The notes: generated by a model from the sequence alone, not told the origin. Positions 33,897 through 45,082 are shown, counted from the first letter of the stretch. The stretch is 64,000 nucleotides of DNA from Ophioderma brevispina (GCA_023653785.1 JAMKCH010010282.1:1-64000), one strand, 5' to 3'. Program-made: numbers and translations.

Positions 33897-35261
33897 CATC
33901 GACCTTCTTATCGTGTCCAAACACAGTGATTCTCAAATATGATCCAGCCAGAGATGGGTACAACGTCTGGCTGCTTCACTGAATTCCGCAAGGTCCTCGT
34001 GCATTGTTGCTCCAACAGTGGGCAGACCAAGAGATGTTCCATAGTCTGCGGTGCTGTTCCACAACAACAGCTAGTGTCTTGATCTGCTTCCAGGTAGCCC
34101 CACTTCTGCAAGGAAACTTTAGATCGGCCAGTTCTGGTTCTCAATCTGTTGAGGCATCGCCAATCAGCCCATGAGGAGTCAGCTCCAGGTGGAAGATGCT
34201 CACCAGGTTCAAAATCAATACATGTTACTTGGTTGACAGCAAGTCTTTCTTTCCACAATACGACTCTCTTATACTCCTTAGAGACTGATTCAAGAGGTTG
34301 GACTTTAAGAAACTCTCTCTGGATTTAAGGCGGTTGACAGCATGTCTCTGTCCAGACATAGGGTGCTTCACATTAGATATTTGGCAGCTACGCTCTTGCA
34401 TGCTCGCTACACTACGACGGATGTCTGGTGGAGCAATTCCTGCTAGGATGTATACATTCTCCGTTGGTGTTGGACGAAGACATCCTGTGATAAGCCGGCA
34501 GGAGGCATTTAATGCTGAATCAAGCTTCTTGGCATGGGTTGATTGGTTGATTCCTTCCCATACAGGGCAAGCATACTCTGCACATGAGTAGCATAGGGCA
34601 AGTGCCGTCGATCTTAGGGTATGTGGGCGAGCACCCCATCTTGTGCCAGTGAGTTTGTTCAAGATATTATTGCGTGAACATACTTTACTCTTCGTCTTCT
34701 TGATGTGGGTCTTATAAGAGAGAGTGCAGTCCAAGGTAACTCCTAGGTAGACAGGGTTATCACAGTGCTCCAGGGGTGTACCAGACCAGGTTATATAAAG
34801 CTGACGTTTGGCTTCACGGTTCGTCTTGGATGGATTGCACGAGGTGGTTTTTCCCCGTCCTCGTAGTAATAAGGAGTGAGTTCATCCAAAGCTTTGGAGA
34901 GTCTCTCTTCAACAACTGTGAAGTCTGCATCTTGTGCACTAATTCCAGGATCGTCAGCGTTGATAAAACGACAGGTTCCTGCACTCCTAGGTTGGTCGTT
35001 GTTATAGATGTTAAACAGGAGAGGTGCAAGCACGCTCCCTTGTGGTAGACCATTATTGAGCTTATGCCATCGACTCTTCTTCGCTCCTAGCCGAACAAAG
35101 AACATCCTGTTTGAAAGCAATCCTTTGATTAGCTCAGTCAGGCGCATATCCTTGGTGAGTTCCATAATCTTATGGAGTAGGCATTTGTGATTAACAGTGT
35201 CGTAAGCTGCTGATAGATCAACGAACACAACTCCGGTTACCAGTCCCTTCTCAAAACCATC
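33897..35261 (-). mobile_element. Jockey-like LINE, 5'-truncated, nested in the plus-strand LINE
   Basis: Minus-strand 3' part of a LINE, about 1.37 kb, flanked by an exact 12-bp target duplication. It starts inside the RT. Its 3' end (33897 side) reads TTTGGACACGATAAGAAG in element orientation with no poly(A) run. 5' truncation is typical of target-primed insertion. The 3'-terminal GTCGATG resembles the target word, suggesting microhomology priming. Confidence 0.92.
33908..35261 (-). pseudogene. Jockey-like reverse transcriptase C-terminal half (broken)
   Basis: From 35261 down: VVFVDLSAAYDTVNHKCLL (RT block with catalytic D), then NGLPQGSVLAPLLFNIY, then RFINADDPGISAQ, where the usual YADD box reads NADD. 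After a frameshift near 34800 comes LYITWSGTPLEHCDNPVYLG, then LDCTLSYKTHIKK, YACPVWEGINQSTH and ASCRLITGCL (34734-34225). After a second frameshift (34258-33908) comes GAD(S)SWADWRCLNRLRTRTG and a C-terminal CCCGTAPQTMEHLLVCP motif, characteristic of Jockey-type elements. The Y-to-N change and two frameshifts mean it is inactive. The RT N-terminus and endonuclease were never copied. Confidence 0.9.
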
Positions 35262-35273
35262 CATCGACCTATT
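35262..35273 (+). repeat. Right target-site duplication of the nested Jockey-like LINE
   Basis: Exact copy of 33885-33896 (CATCGACCTATT). Confidence 0.95.
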
Positions 35274-35964
35274 AAAAGACGATGATCACAAACCGACCCA
35301 CGACGTATTGGATTGTATATTTTCTCTCATCATTACCCTCTATATTATCAAACCAACAAGAATTACTGAAAATAGTGCAACTATTTTTGACAATATATTG
35401 ACAAATGATTTCAATTTTACCAAGTCTTCAATCCTAGTTACAGATATCAGTGATCACTTCCCAACAATTTGGATGTCGAACACTGTGTTTAGAAACAAAC
35501 CAGTAAATAAAAAAGAATATATGTACAAACGAAATCATAGTAATGCAAACATTTCAAAATTAAAAGAAAGACTATCCAAAGTCAATTTGCACGATGCTTT
35601 AGATAATACTGGTGCTAATCGTGATTATGATTATGTTTATGAAAACTGATATATACTGATATATACGATGAGTGTATAATGCTAAAAAGTGTAGTAGTAA
35701 AAGGAGGAAAGATACGCGGTCACTATGGATATCTAAAGGGCCATTGAACTGTATTAACAAAAAGAAATTATACAAAGAGTATAATACAATGTCCAGACCA
35801 AGAACGACTGCAAACCTTTAAAACGTATAGAAATAAATTGCATTCTCTAATTCGCAAGAGCAAACGTGATTACTTTTTGAAGAAGTTCAATACTGTAAAA
35901 GATAATATGAAACAAACGTGGCGAACAATTTAGGCCGTGGTAAGCGCCGAACCCAACAATCTAC
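35274..35964 (+). pseudogene. Host LINE: endonuclease C-terminus and linker to RT
   Basis: The endonuclease resumes with LIITLYIIKPTRITENSATI and FDNILTN, then TDISDHFPTIW, which is the catalytic SDHxP block. A linker follows (EYMYKRNHSN and KLKERLSKVNL), then after stops KTYRNKLHSLIRKSKRDYFL and MKQTWR. This copy of the last part has a short deletion compared with 36309-36418. Confidence 0.85.
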
Positions 35965-36308
35965 ATTTCGTCGGCTGAATGCAAGACCAACGTAAGTGCA
36001 GTTTGACTCATTTTGCAGGAAGAACATTTTTGTGTTTCTATTGGTGGTGTGTCCATAATTATAGCAGGTATTACAATAAGAAATATATTTGTATGATATA
36101 AATGAAATAATTTCTACTTGACAAACTTAATTAAATATTTATTTACAAAAGAAGAGAACATAAGTGAAATCAGTATTTTCTAGTTAGTGCAAGACCAACG
36201 TAAGTGCCACTTACGTTGGTCTTGCACTGAAAAAAAATGTTTAATGCAAGACCAACGTAAGTGCCACTTACGTTGGTCTTGCACTGAAAAAAAAAAAAAA
36301 AAAAAAAA
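35865..36308 (+). repeat. Duplicated segment of LINE plus fold-back element, ending in poly(A)
   Basis: The segment from CGTGATTAC at 35865 is repeated from about 36309. It includes LINE linker sequence, the left end of the fold-back element at 35969 and two of its palindromes (36187-36226 and 36245-36284), then a run of about 23 A (36286-36308). The first copy lacks about 10 bp in the LINE part. This may be a real rearrangement or an assembly join. Confidence 0.85.
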
Positions 36309-36422
36309 CGTGATTACTTTTTGAAGAAGTTCAATACTGTAAAAGATAATATGAAACAAACGTGGCGAACAATAAATACTGTATTAGGCCGTGGTAAGCG
36401 CCGAACCCAACAATCTACATTT

Positions 36423-37171
36423 CGTCGGCTGAATGCAAGACCAACGTAAGTGCAGTTTGACTCATTTTGCAGGAAGAACATTTTTGTGTTTCTATTGGAT
36501 TCTATTGGTGGTGTGTCCATAATTATAGCAGGTATTACAATAGGAAATATATTTGTATGATATAAATGAAATAATTTCTACTTGACAAACTTAATTAAAT
36601 ATTTATTTACAAAAGAAGAGAACATAAGTGAAATCAGTATTTTCTAGTTAGTGCAAGACCAACGTAAGTGCCACTTACGTTGGTCTTGCACTGAAAAAAA
36701 ATGTTTAATGCAAGACCAAAGTAAGTGCCACTTACGTTGGTCTTGCACTGAAAAGGTGCACAAATGCTTAATGCAAGACCAACGTAAGTGCCACTTACGT
36801 TGGTCTTGCACTGAAAATGTACAAAATGTTTAATGCAAGACCAACGTAAGTGCCACTTACGTTGGTCTTGCACTGACAAAATGTTTAATGCAAGACCAAC
36901 GTAAGTGCCACTTACGTTGGTCTTGCACTGAAAAGGTGCACAAATGCTTAATGCAAGACCAACGTAAGTGCCACTTACGTTGGTCTTGCATTCAGCGGAA
37001 AAAGCGAATTGCACATACGTTATCTTCTTTTTCTAATTAAAACGTTTTTTAATCACTTACATATCTTCACACATATTTTAAATTATGCGCGAATATCTCC
37101 TATTTCAAAATTCACCAAAAACTCAATTTCGACAAAAATGTCACTTACGTTGGTCTTGCATTCAGCCGACG
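36423..37171. mobile_element. Fold-back DNA element with six tandem palindromes made of its own termini
   Basis: The ends read CGTCGGCTGAATGC then AAGACCAACGTAAGTG, with the exact complement at 37142-37171. ATTT flanks both sides (36419-36422 and 37172-37175), and removing the element restores the LINE frame (QQSTF then KNDVG). Inside, at about 36652-36992, six palindromes of about 40 bp repeat. Each is GCAAGACCAACGTAAGTG, one C, then the complement, separated by 15-25 bp AT-rich spacers such as TGAAAATGTACAAAATG. No transposase frame. The duplication could also be read as 2 bp (TT). A partial second copy is at 35969-36285. Confidence 0.9.
36652..36992. repeat. Array of six ~40-bp palindromes
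   Basis: Palindromes centre near 36671, 36729, 36793, 36853, 36910 and 36973. One carries a single change (CCAAAGTAAG at about 36716). All others are perfect by eye. Two more lie in the partial copy at 36187-36284. Confidence 0.92.
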
Positions 37172-37175
37172 ATTT

Positions 37176-38440
37176 AAGAACGATGTTGGGGACTCAAATA
37201 GATGATCCACAAGAAATCGTAAATGGGTTCAATGATTTCTTCATTAACATTGGTCCAAAACTAGCTTCAAAATTAATCACACTGGTAAAAACTACCTTGA
37301 CTATTTAAGTGATCCGCTTCTAAAAATGCCTATATGACCCCAATTGTAGAAAACGATATTATTAAGATAGTAAATAACTTTAACCAGAATAAGAGCCCTG
37401 GACATGATGACATTGGGAATTGTATTGTTAAAAGAATAGTCAAGGAGATTGTTAACCTGTTGACCATGGTTTTCAACCTCTCTATATCAACTGGGATCGT
37501 CCATGAAAGTCTTAAAGTTGCAAAAGTAGTACCTATATATAAAAAAGAAGGTACTGATATCTTTTCGAATTACAGACCCGTCTCGATATTACCGTGTTTT
37601 TTCAAATATCCTTGTATGATTAGTATTTGACAGATGTATGTTCCATATTAACAAACACAATATATTCAACAACAAAAAACAGTTTGGGTTTCGGCCAAAT
37701 GGCGATAATTGATCTTGTAGATAAAATTAGTCATTCCGTTGAACAAAATGAGACTACTAGGGAATATTTTTGGACTTGTCAAGAGCTTTTGATACTATAG
37801 ATCACAATATGTTATTGCATAAGCTTGAATATTACGGTTTTAGAGGGGTTGTCCTTCAGTGGTTTAAAAACTATATATTTAAATAGTAGAAAACAGTATG
37901 TGTTCTATAATTCACAAAAATCCAACCTTAAAAATATTAAATGTGGAGTACCTCAGGGGTCTATCATAGGTCCTTTATTATTTATATAATATGTTATCGA
38001 TATCACTGAAACTTCATCGATATTAGAATTTAAAGTATTTGCTGATGATACTACGACATTGTATTCCGATGTGCAAATTGATAGTAAATAAGTGGTTTAG
38101 AGCAAACAAACTATCAGTTAATGCTAGTAAAACAAATTATATGGTTTTAGGCACCCCATACGGAACATCAAAGTATAAGGTTACGGAGAAGGCATTAACA
38201 CATGTTATGCTGGATGGCACTAAACTTGAATATGTAAATAAAACAAAATATCTAGGGTAACAATTGATGAGAATCTTACTTGGAAATATCATATGATGGA
38301 CTATCTCAAATTATTTCATGAAACTGTGGCGTACTGAACAAGCTAAAACACTATGTTCCTGAACGTATACTTCACACACTTTACTGTTCTCTTATATTGC
38401 CTTATGTAAATTATGGTATATTAGTATTGGAGAAACACTT
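37176..38440 (+). pseudogene. Host LINE reverse transcriptase (broken by frameshifts)
   Basis: Blocks in order: EIVNGFNDFFINIGPKLA (37212-37268), PIVENDIIKIVNNFNQNKSP with GHDDI (37338-37410), VAKVVPIYKKEG, NYRPVSILPCF (37518-37605). After frameshifts come GFRPNGD-like words, [20 protein letters not shown] (catalytic D, about 37775-37830), GVPQGSIIGPLL (about 37948-37985) and FKVFADDTTTLYSDV (catalytic ADD, about 38030-38072). Then WFRANKLSVNASKTNYMVLG and YVNKTKYLG (38090-38260). The catalytic residues are present, but the frame is interrupted at least four times. Confidence 0.9.
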
Positions 38441-39111
38441 GTAAACATTTTTGGAGCTTAAAAGCTCCAAAAATGGGCTGTGAGATCAATATCCAATAGT
38501 CATTATAGAAGTCACTCTACTCCACTTTTTTCACGATTTAATATTTTAAATTTGTATGATACTTATAAACTACAATTGGGAATGTGTATGTATAAATATA
38601 ACATTCGAATGTTACCAGATATATTCTCTAATTATTTTACCAAACATATGTGGAGGTCCATAACTACCACACAAGAAATTCTAGCAATTACAATGCAGCC
38701 AACCAAGTATAAAGAAATCAAAATCGATTCAGCATTTCAGAAATCAATTGAAGTCAAAACTTATTTCATCTCATGAAGGATAATTATCATTTTATTTTGG
38801 AGCAGTGTTTGTCTTGTGTGTTAGGAATAGGCCAGTTAACAGCAATGTTTGTAAACATGTTAGGGCTTGGTATCTTGAAATATTTCGGCCTGACTGTTAC
38901 ACACTGGGCAATTGTATCTGTTAGAGTTTTAATACTATGGGCCATAACGATTCGCAGGAATGGGTTCGCAGGCAACAAAAGAAGTGACGTAGGATGTTAA
39001 CTGGTCTATAGCCTCGGCTCTTTTTTTTTTTTTTCTTTTTTTCTGGCCTTTCGGTCTCCTCCATAGTCACCATTTTGGGTGTATGTTATTTTTATGATTG
39101 TGGAAATAAAA
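38441..39111 (+). pseudogene. Host LINE C-terminal region and 3' UTR
   Basis: The frame 38480-38776 reads RSISNSHYRSHSTPLFSRFN, ILNLYDTYKLQLGMCMYKYN and LPDIFSNYFTKH, a typical C-terminal region after the RT thumb. A small perfect palindrome (CATTTTTGGAGCTT, AA, complement) at 38446-38475 interrupts the coding match just before it. The 3' UTR contains a T-run (39019-39035) and GGAAATAAAATTTGATTGA before the tail. Confidence 0.75.
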
Positions 39112-39131
39112 TTTGATTGATTGATTGATTG
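39112..39131 (+). repeat. (TTGA)n LINE tail
   Basis: Five TTGA/TGAT repeats mark the LINE 3' end. Matching target duplications were not found by eye. Confidence 0.8.
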
Positions 39132-39135
39132 CATG

Positions 39136-39875
39136 ATAATGTCACAATTAAATTTGTTCCATGTGTGTATTTTGTTTCACCCTGTGAATCCCAATTCTTT
39201 CTGTATCCCCACCCTGTTTGTTTTGGTTTCTTTGAATTGCTTTCATTCTTTGTATCCTTCGTTCTGTCTGCTCTCCTTCTGTGTAGTGCTCAGCTTCCCC
39301 CAACATTCTTTCTTTTCATGTATTAGGTGTAAATTATTTTGCTGTGTCCAGTGGTGTGCTTCTGTTAGTGATTTTGTGGTTAGTGTGATCCTGACGGCTG
39401 TGAGGGATGGATGTTTGCTGGTGTGTGTGTGTGGTCCAAAGCTTTGTTTTATATTTAAAGACTTCTGGCAGTGTGTGGTATTTGAAAGTTGATGAATGGA
39501 AACTGTGTATGTAAGTTATGTTGGCAAATTAAAGAATATTTTTAAGCTTTTGGGAGGTTAAATTTTAGTATAAATTATTGCAGTGATGGGGGGGGGGGTA
39601 TCTTCTGGATTCTTTCAACATGATCGCTTGGTGTGCGAGTTACTTTAGATTTAATATAAGCTTAAGTTAGGTACAGATATTGTAGAGTTTAGGTATAAAT
39701 TAAGATTTGTTTGAATTTATTAAGATTGTTTGAATATTTGGCACATAATTATTTGGCATCTTCGGTGGCTGGGCATTTTGTGTATATAGAGCCCCGCCCG
39801 AGATTTGCCCATTGCACGGAGTTTATGTACCTCAAAGTTGTTAGTCTAGTAACAAAACAAAAAAGGGACAGCTTC
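39136..39875. other. No recognised gene; T-rich
   Basis: Open frame 39121-39492 on the plus strand is low-complexity and T/C-rich, with no recognisable domain. I do not call it a gene. A G-run lies near 39587-39598. Confidence 0.4.
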
Positions 39876-39954
39876 GACGCACTTTGTAACAAAATCTATT
39901 TTGATGAAATCTTCAAAGATCTCCATTAAAGAACACTACAAGGAACGCTCAACC

Positions 39955-40450
39955 TATCAAACTCGGCCATACAACTCGCCCAACACCAACTTGTTCATAG
40001 CAAATCGCCCCATACTAATTCGTACCAGTATTATCTCATACCATATCAACTCGCTCCATACCAACTCCTCCCATTAATATTACCTCGTCCCATATCGACT
40101 CGCCTCCATATAAAGTCGCCGCAATTATTACTATACCAACTATGCCAAGTATTATCGAATGACCTCGTATCAAATCGTCCCATGTTCACTTCACTCGCCC
40201 TATCATTACCTCGCCCAGGTCAAATCGCCACGTTTTAACTCTCTCCATTTCAACTTGGTCCATATCAAATCGCCGATACCAACTTGCCCAATTATTAACA
40301 CGCCCATATCGAATCGCCTCATACCAATTCGCCTTATTAATAACTTTCCCCATTATTAACTCGCTCATTATTAACTTCCCACATGGCAAATCACCCCATA
40401 CCATTTGGCCCCAATATCACTTCGCCACCTTCATTCAGCCAACTATATAA
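39955..40450. repeat. Degenerate short-word satellite, core CATACCAACTCGCCC
   Basis: About 22-25 units of roughly 20 bp. Each is a variant of CATATCAA, CTCGCC or ATTATTAACTCGCCC. Spacing and wording drift steadily. Shorter stretches of the same words occur at 40530-40615 and, in complement, at 41395-41470, 41600-41660 and 43555-43640. Confidence 0.85.
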
Positions 40451-40479
40451 TTTCATATATTTCAAATATCTTTCCATGA

Positions 40480-40700
40480 CAATATAACTTCAGCAACCCA
40501 CTTTGTTATAAAACTCAAACAAACTAACAAAATCGCTCCATTACCTACTAAACCCATTATTAGCGAGCCCCATTTCAACTCACCCCATATCAAACGCCCT
40601 ACCCTAGCTATTTCGGACCACTTTACAAATTAAAAATACTGAAAATATTCGCCCATATCTTTATAACTTTAGCAACCCACTTTGTAAAGTTATTATAAAG
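40480..40700. repeat. Inverted copy of the 43490-43765 segment
   Basis: The segment from GCAACCCACTTTGTTATAA through CAAAATCGCTCCATTACC and CCCATTATTAGCGAGCCCC to ATCTTTATAACTTTAGCAAC is the near-complement of 43490-43765 and, less well, of 41385-41600. Confidence 0.8.
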
Positions 40701-41384
40701 TGATTTAGCATTTTGAAAAAGAGACAAGTTCAACGCACTATGTAACAAAATTGTTACAAAGTGTGTTAAGCTGCTGCTCTTCTATATCCCTAAAATCCGT
40801 AAATGCCATTTGTTGACACTTTTCAAAAATCACGAGGCAACCCGTTGTGAAAGTAATCATAGTCCGGCAGGTATCATAGTCCTGGAAGACTGTATCTCCT
40901 GCCACACCGTACCTTGTGTTTACGGGGAAGTGTTCCTAGATTTAACAACACAATACCGCTATCTCCCATTTTTTGCGGTATTGTCATATGGCTGTTTTAC
41001 CTCTAGGTACTCACGGGATATGAGAGCAGCAGCAGCTTAAACGCAATTTGGAACAGTTTTTTTTCAAAGGTGGCGGGTTTGAAGTTGTCCCCTTAAAAAA
41101 ATCGCGCACTTTGAAACAATTTAGTTAAAAAGTGGGTTGCTGAGGTATACCGTCATGGAAATATTTATAATTTTTTAAGTTGCAAAGTGGGTTAAGTTAA
41201 CACTTTCCTGCGTAAAGGGGTCTGCTAGGGGCCCATTTTTGGCTTTTCGGTTTGCGTATTTTAACGCTGCAATATATTTTGTTCACATTTATTTTGTATT
41301 GTCTATCTTCTAGTTTTGTTACAAAGTGGGTTGCTAAAGTTATTTTGTCTTGGGGCGATATTTTTACTTTTAATTTGTATAGTG

Positions 41385-41600
41385 GGCTGAAATAGGGTAC
41401 GGCGATTTGATGTGAGTCGAGTTGAAATGGGGCATGGTAATAATTGGACGAGTTGGTAATGGAACGATTTTGTTGGTGTGCTGGAGTTCTCTCTTACTGC
41501 CGTAGACCAGGAGTATGAGCTCAACCACTTCATAGCAATTTTATAACAAAGTGGGTTGCTGAAGTTGTATTGTCATGGGAAGATATTTAAAATATTTTTA
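41385..41600. repeat. Direct copy of the 43550-43765 segment
   Basis: It shares GGCGATTTGAT, GTTGAAATGGGGC, GGTAATGGAxCGATTTTGTT, GGAGTTCTC and CAAAGTGGxTTGCTGAA in order with 43550-43765, about 2.15 kb downstream. Confidence 0.8.
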
Positions 41601-42329
41601 ATTTATGAAGTGGGCTGAATGAAGGTGGAGCGAGTTGGTATGGGTTGAGTTGAAGCAAGTCTGACGAGCAATCTCCTGAATCGTAAGGTTTCAAGATTTT
41701 TGAGCTGCAAAGCAAGCTCCTACAAATCGCCCAGAAACTCTGTTACTGTGTTCGTTCGTTCGTTACGGTAACATTAAAATGATGTATCGATTGATGCTCA
41801 GTTTACAGCTGTACCCGTAATTTATTTCCAATCGGCACGAACAAGCTTATTTTCGCTGATTACCAATACAAAAACACTAGCGAGTTGGTGGACGCTGTTT
41901 CAGACCTACCAAGCCTCAAGGTCAAAGTTCCTAATTAATACCCACGGTATTAATAAAAAATATTAGAACTGTGCAATATTACTGTGATAAAAACATCACA
42001 CTTGTCCTAGCAATTCATACCGCCATATTGGAAAATTGATTCTATTTTATCTTAGCAACGGTAAACTTTCTGAACAAAACACATACCTGACGATATTCTT
42101 GGATGTCTAAGGATCATTTTATAAGCGAGGGTCGCCAGGCGAAATCGACGACAAAGTGCTTTTTTCATGCTGTTATGTTTCCATCACTGGTGAGTGCCAA
42201 ACTGTGTAAAACGTTTTTCTATGGAGTGTGAACTGCGCACTATGATGAGATTGCGATTTATTCCGTATTGAAATGCGTGTTTACACAATTTGGCACAAGA
42301 CGACCCTCTTACGTATGCTAGACACTTCG

Positions 42330-42400
42330 GTGACAGGTCAATTCGGCAACAAACTAATTCGGCGACACCAATTCGGCAACAAGCCAATTCGGCGCCAACA
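42330..42400. repeat. Degenerate short-word satellite, core CAATTCGGCAACAAG
   Basis: Four units of 17-18 bp: CAATTCGGCAACAAACTAA, then TTCGGCGACAC, CAATTCGGCAACAAGC and CAATTCGGCGCC. Confidence 0.8.
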
Positions 42401-43549
42401 TTTTATATGGGGAATCTTTTGCACGTGTGAGCTCGCGATACGGAAATATTGCTTGTATTTCGGTTCGTCTTTTCTTGTGTACAATTTTGGTGTATTTTTA
42501 GTAATTTTACACAATAGTGTTAGCCTCTTTTACCAATCGTTTTTGTAATAAAAATACCAATGAATTCTAACTTTTGATACCAAAGGGATACAGACTTATT
42601 GCTTGTGATGTTCCTCTCTCCTTGTGTACAATTTTGGTGTATTGTAGTAATTTTACGAAAGGGATTTTAATCATTTACCCTATTAAATCTTAAGGGCTAA
42701 ATGATGTTTTGCTTGGATGTTATGAGCAAAATCTGCGAAAATGTGCTCCATTTTGGTCGACCAATATTAATTTTGAACTCCTACAACCTCACATGCTATT
42801 GGTTCATTCGCAGCTTACGAGACATTCTCGGTCTTGTTTTATTTACTTCTCTGTGGTGTTACTTAGTGTAGTGTTATTTTACTGCCATATAGAGTAGCTC
42901 AACGCACTTTTTAACAATTGTGTTACAGAGTGGGTTGAAGCTACCCCTTAAAAAAATAACGCACTTTGTAACAATGTAACAATTTTGTTACAAAGCGGGT
43001 GGCAGAGGTACATCGTCATGGAAAAAGTATTTTTAAGTTTTAAATTGGGTTGAGTTAACACTTAACTGCATAAGGGGGGCTGCTAGGGGTCATTTTTTTT
43101 TTGCTTTTCGGTCTGTGTATTTTAACGCTGCAATATAGTTTAGAGGGTTTTTTTTTTGTATTGTCTATGTTTCATTTTGCGTTAATTAGCATGGGTCTAG
43201 GAGCCCTCCGGAAGTGCCCATGACAAAAAAATTTTAGCGTTACTGTGATTCTGATTTTCATAATGCATACACCTAGTTACATAAAGTAATTAAACAAAAA
43301 ACAATTCTTGGAAAGTATAGCATTATATTTTATATTCATCATATCGCAGTTCACTGTAGAAACCTATGGTAAATAATAATTTTTATTATTCATATCATAT
43401 TAAATAATTTTAAATACTTTTCTATTTTGTTAGTGTGTTGACATATAGAGCAGCAGCAGCTTAACGCACTTTGTAACAATTTGGTACATAGTGGGTTTCT
43501 ATCGTTATCGTAATGGGCAGATATTTTAAGTATTTTTAATGTGTAAAGT

Positions 43550-43765
43550 GGTCTGAAATAGGGTAGGGCGATTTGATATGAGGTGGGTTGAAATGGGGCT
43601 CGCTAATAATGGGGCGAGTTGGTAATGGAGCGATTTTGTTAGTGTGTTGGAGTTCTCCACTACTGTCGTATAGAGCAGCAGTATGAGCTCAACAACAACT
43701 TTATAGCAATTTTATCACCAAAGTGGATTGCTGAAATCAGGTTGTCATTGGAAGTTATTTAAAGC
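43550..43765. repeat. Direct copy of the 41385-41600 segment
   Basis: See the 41385 entry for the shared words. This copy is closer in sequence to the inverted copy at 40480-40700. Confidence 0.8.
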
Positions 43766-44030
43766 ATTTTTAACTTATAAGGATTTGTTTTATATAATTC
43801 TCTTTCGTGTTACTTAGTAAAGTTATACTTTACTGCCATAAAGAGCAGCAGCAGCTTAACATACTTTGTAACAGTTGGTTGAAGTTGTCCCATTTAAAAA
43901 TAAATTAACGCACTTCGTAACAATTTTGTTACGAAGTCATGGGAAGATATTTAATGTAAGTTGTCCCTTTCTACAAATTTTAACGCTCTTAACAATTTTG
44001 TTATTAAGTAGGTTGCTGAGGTTTCGTCCT

Positions 44031-45079
44031 GTAACCAGGGAGCACAGAGACCATTTTTGAAATACTTTATGCTATTTTTGGTTGCACCATGTAGTTAGTT
44101 AGCCAAATTACATGTAGTTTGAGCACCCAACTGGATACCCCCAAAAATTCACACAGACCCCGGGCCCCCTACGAGGGGGGAGGTCATTTTTGAACTTCAT
44201 CGAAAGTATATCATGTTGGGGTTCATATGAAAGGAAGTTCCACAAGGAATTAAAAATGACAATATCAATCTTATTGAACAAACTGTATTCAATTATTCTT
44301 CAAAAACTGTCACCGGAATGCATAATTTTGGTTAAATACAGTGAATTTTTACTTATTTGGGCATCGGGTATATAAAAAATTACACATAGTCACATCAACC
44401 TACTTGCAAAACTTAACACTTTGCCAGGGAACCTGGGCTATAAGTGACCCAGATTGAATTACCATTAATAATTCATGAAAAGCTGTAGCGTGACCTTGAA
44501 AGTCAGAACTCATTTTAGCCTAAAAACCAGTCATTTCAAACTGCGACTAGATTGTTTTTTCACAAAACTCAGTTACCCCAGTAAAAACGGGTTGTCCGGA
44601 ACCCTCTGACAAACTGAAAAGTGATTTAACCATAGAGGGCTGTGTACACGGCAAGGGAACTTGACAGGTCTTCAAAATTAGTACTAACCTCTTGCAAAAC
44701 TGCAAAAAAGAAAAGAAACGCCAATTCAAACCTATACAATCAGTACGAATTGCTGGTGCCAAGTCCAAGATTTTTGATCAAGTCTACCATGATGCGTTTG
44801 GTGCACAACACTGACCGTTGCGCGGAGAGATTTCACTCGTTAGCTGTAAATATTCTTTGGGGACGGTTCGTAAAAAACTCACGATTTTTCATATTTCTGT
44901 CACACTTTGGAAGCCGGGAATTCAATTTTAGGGATCTACAAGGATCAAGGAACCTAGTTAACCAACATTTATCGCTATATTGGTGGAATTGAATGCAGGA
45001 GAGGAGAGATAGAACACCAAATCGACTCATTATTGTGTGTGCTCTGTGCGGCGTGCACGGGCGTTCATGATATTGTACA
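44031..45079. other. No recognised gene
   Basis: No supported gene. Frames of up to 116 codons (44642-44992, plus) lack motifs and overlap equally long frames on the other strand. Confidence 0.4.
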
Positions 45080-45082
45080 GGT

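Larger units (their letters stand above)
33040..39135 (+). mobile_element. CR1/Crack/Daphne-like LINE, interrupted by two other elements
   Basis: Plus-strand non-LTR retrotransposon with an ordered zinc-finger (PHD-like) frame, endonuclease, linker, RT, C-terminal region and a (TTGA)n tail at 39112-39131 after AATAAAAT. It is interrupted by a Jockey-like LINE (33897-35261) and a fold-back element (35969-37171, with a local duplication). Frameshifts and stops occur but the coding match is still good, so the copy is moderately young. The 5' end is approximate. The 3' tail of short repeats, lack of poly(A) and RT motifs place it near CR1/Crack/Daphne lineages. Exact clade needs an alignment. Confidence 0.85.
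39876..44030. repeat. Compound repeat field with recurring TTGTAACAAAATTGTTACAA-type hairpins
   Basis: At least ten times a block reads AACGCACTTTGTAACAA, then TTTTGTTACAAAGTGGGTTG, often followed by CTGAAGTT and a GGxAGATATTT segment (near 39880, 40735, 41110, 41318, 41545, 42905, 42965, 43467, 43707, 43862, 43912 and 43985). The core is an inverted repeat and can fold. AGCAGCAGCAGCTTAA accompanies several copies (41026, 43450, 43846). Between them lie AT-rich spacers without coding potential. The field extends over 4 kb with both direct and inverted members. Confidence 0.8.

Noticed and set aside
34298..34591. 97-codon plus-strand frame
   Set aside because: Shadow of the minus-strand Jockey-like RT region.
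36634..37014. 126-codon frame with repeated NVSGTYVGLAL-type words
   Set aside because: Translation of the palindrome array. The same words appear on the opposite strand because the units are palindromes.
36187..37171. CRISPR-like array
   Set aside because: Repeats and spacers look regular at first sight, but the units are palindromes equal to the element's own termini, spacers are AT-rich and similar, and the host is an animal.
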